This document shows positions 45,801-46,306 of a DNA stretch of 46,306 nucleotides, piece by piece. The stretch lies in contig JAFDZV010000053.1 in NCBI GenBank assembly GCA_018266795.1, positions 1-46,306 of the forward strand, in the 5' to 3' direction. The notes beneath the pieces were generated by a model, which was given only the letters and a program-made list of their open reading frames with translations, made no database searches and had not been told where the DNA came from. The stretch is from Bacteroidota bacterium. GTDB taxonomy: Bacteria > Bacteroidota > Ignavibacteria > OLB7. Position 1 is the first letter of the stretch, and the number at the start of each line of letters is the position of its first letter. The translations under genes and the position numbers were made by a program.

Positions 45801-46116
45801 GGTGCACCGGCTCCGTGTTGGCGCCGGCCTCCAGCTTCACGGGAACGCCGTAGCGGAGCAGATTGTACACCGCGTGGTTGTTGTCGTACAGGGAGCGGGC
45901 GGGGTTATCGGCCTCCGTGCGGAGCAGATGCAGCGCGCGGCCGATGGCATCCTCCGTGTAGCCCGCACGGCGCAGATACGCCGCGAGGAGTTCCGGCTCG
46001 ATGTTGCTGTTGTCCGGGCGGTCCGTCCAGTTCCCCAGATAGCGGTAGCCCAGCTCCGTGGTAAGGAGCGCGATGATCCGTTGCTGTGTTTCCCGTTCCG
46101 GTCCGGCAAGGCTCAC
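42892..46116 (-). CDS. hsdR: Type I restriction enzyme, HsdR motor/nuclease subunit
   Basis: 1074 aa with a GTG start at 46116 (no clear Shine-Dalgarno). The nuclease domain has PDLVLYLN (D134) and VGVIELKNGR (E148, K150), the PD-(D/E)XK site of HsdR. Walker A is TQGSGKS (275-281), DECH is at 383-386 and SATP-like motif III is FTGTP. The C-terminal third is the helical HsdM-docking region. Residues about 990-1010 have an imperfect EAGAGEASAGEAGTG repeat encoded by tandem GC-rich units. Length is usual. HsdM and HsdS are not in the window; since hsdR is transcribed leftward, they may lie upstream beyond 46306. Role: ATP-driven translocation and cleavage of DNA lacking host methylation. Confidence 0.94.
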   Translation of the reverse strand: MSLAGPERETQQRIIALLTTELGYRYLGNWTDRPDNSNIEPELLAAYLRRAGYTEDAIGRALHLLRTEADNPARSLYDNNHAVYNLLRYGVPVKLEAGANTEPVHLIDWEHPERNDLAVAEEVTLRGLRERRPDLVLYLNGIAVGVIELKNGRTDVRAAIRQLLSNQQPEYNAWFFSTVQVVFAGNDAEGLRYAAINTPEKYFLNWKEDEAENARLKVDKYLLKLCARERLLELMHDFVVFDGGVKKLPRPHQYFGVKEAQRFVREYRGGIIWHTQGSGKSIVMVLLARWILENRPNARVLIVTDRDELDKQIERVFTAGGTEIHRTGSGADLMAQLAQAKPRLLCSLVHKFGQRGVKDFEAFIAELGTRPSPAVGELFVFVDECHRTQAGKLHRTMKALLPGAVFIGFTGTPLLKADRATSSETFGAYIHTYKFNEAVADRVVLDLVYEARDVEQSLGSPERIDAWFDAKTRGLNSWQKAALREKWGTMQNVLSSRSRMERVVEDIVLDFASRPRLDQGTGNAMLVASSIYEACRYYELFGKTELKGHCGLVTSYNPAAQNLTLEETGANTETDRQAVYNTYTELLRGVTPAPGKSAAETYEDNARDLFVTQPATMKLLIVVDKLLTGFDAPGCTYLYIDKSMQDHGLFQAICRTNRLDGESKLFGFIVDYKDLFRKLVNERGTGALQVYTSELDTSAGGSSPDVLMQDRLAKGRARLDEALEAAAHLCEPVPPPRDDLQFIRYFCGNTELPGHLAEREPLRAALYKAIAAVVRAYANIADDLAAAGYTAAQAADIRRQVAEYAKVREMIRGASGETIDLKAYEADMRYLIDTYIEAKHPQAISGFGETGLLELIRRSGVDAAVAGMPESIRSNPDAVAEVMANNVSSRISREHLNDPAYFDRMSALLKEILEDLRARRIDYQDFLRRMADLAGDVLRGHAGDAPAALDTPGRRAIYNHILRELESGEAGAGEASAGEAGTGRMVSEPPSPYAAGAAEDEESDADSGAASNAASGAAVELALRIDGAVKKGRPDSWRGSIAKERVVKSIVYEILKDAAGVERLFPIIFAQGEY

Positions 46117-46306
46117 GGCGGTTGTGGGTTATGTGTGTGGATGGGGGCCGCCCGGCATCGGCTCATGCCGGGGAGCGATTGCATACCGGCGGTATGCCGC
46201 CGGCCGCCGGGGCGCTCGCGGGGGCGCACGCACGGCAACGGCGAATGTACATGAATTCCGGCTCCTGTCGCGGTTTTCGACAGCTTCGCCGTCTCCGGCC
46301 GGGGAA
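46117..46306. promoter_or_regulatory. Upstream region of hsdR with a 17-bp palindrome
   Basis: 190 bp to the window edge without a visible gene. GCATACCGGCGGTATGC at 46181-46197 is a perfect 7-bp inverted repeat with a 3-bp centre, about 65 bp upstream of the hsdR start, and could be an operator. A GCCGGC-rich stretch follows it. Confidence 0.45.

Noticed and set aside
43432-46254. 940-codon open frame on the plus strand
   Set aside because: Antisense to hsdR and of biased composition; all recognisable motifs belong to hsdR.

Overview
This 46.3 kb window is a dense island of conflict and defence genes from a Gram-negative bacterium of moderately high GC. Two adjacent genes encode proteins with signal peptides and beta-rich C-termini that look like outer-membrane barrels, and one cleavage site follows the 'LLAQ' pattern common in the Bacteroidota/Chlorobiota (FCB) side of the tree. 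That placement is a weak inference; no rRNA, tRNA or core housekeeping gene is present to test it. A degenerate transposase tail sits at the left edge.

The main theme is the TIR domain. I count nine TIR or TIR-like domains plus one TIR relic, attached to very different partners. From left to right: (1) A minus-strand operon (8700 to 225) encodes a membrane-anchored protein, a small three-helix membrane protein, a large FtsZ/tubulin-like GTPase, a stand-alone TIR protein, and a KGGVGR P-loop NTPase fused to TPRs and a C-terminal TIR. This is the best candidate for an undescribed system. (2) A minus-strand pair (13565 to 9278) encodes an FxsC-like TIR protein running into a second TIR that is split by a frameshift from a SAM methyltransferase, followed by a protein with two ACT-like domains and a TIR-like C-terminus. 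(3) A paralogous minus-strand pair (18253 to 14400) encodes an intact FxsC-like TIR protein translationally coupled to a KGGTGR NTPase with a membrane helix and TPRs. The two FxsC-like genes and their upstream DNA are a segmental duplication.

(4) A type III restriction-modification system (Mod 24224-21771, Res 21564-18805) follows. The probable target-recognition part of Mod has visibly different base composition, and there are operator-like GTATAC palindromes between the genes. (5) On the plus strand come two exported proteins and a TIR-transmembrane-coiled-coil-beta-propeller protein (27580-30747). (6) A minus-strand RadC gene and a UvrD-like helicase/PD-(D/E)XK nuclease follow; the latter is broken by an extra G in a G7 run. 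(7) A second TIR-transmembrane-beta-propeller paralogue (34703-37903) comes next.

(8) A TIR-STING effector (38125-39141) lies next to a RipA-like octameric-membrane-protein homologue, but no cyclic-dinucleotide synthase is visible. (9) After a J-domain protein gene with an in-frame amber codon and an opposing TIR relic, the window ends with a DUF4760-like membrane protein, a YgjP-type metallopeptidase and a type I restriction HsdR whose HsdM/HsdS partners must lie beyond the right edge if present.

How the parts may work together: type I and type III restriction act on incoming DNA, while the TIR modules would be expected (from known TIR biology) to deplete NAD+ or make signalling nucleotides once their sensor partners (tubulin-like filament, KGGxGR NTPases, beta-propellers, ACT domains, STING) are triggered. 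Several modules show recent rearrangement or decay, consistent with a fast-evolving defence hotspot.
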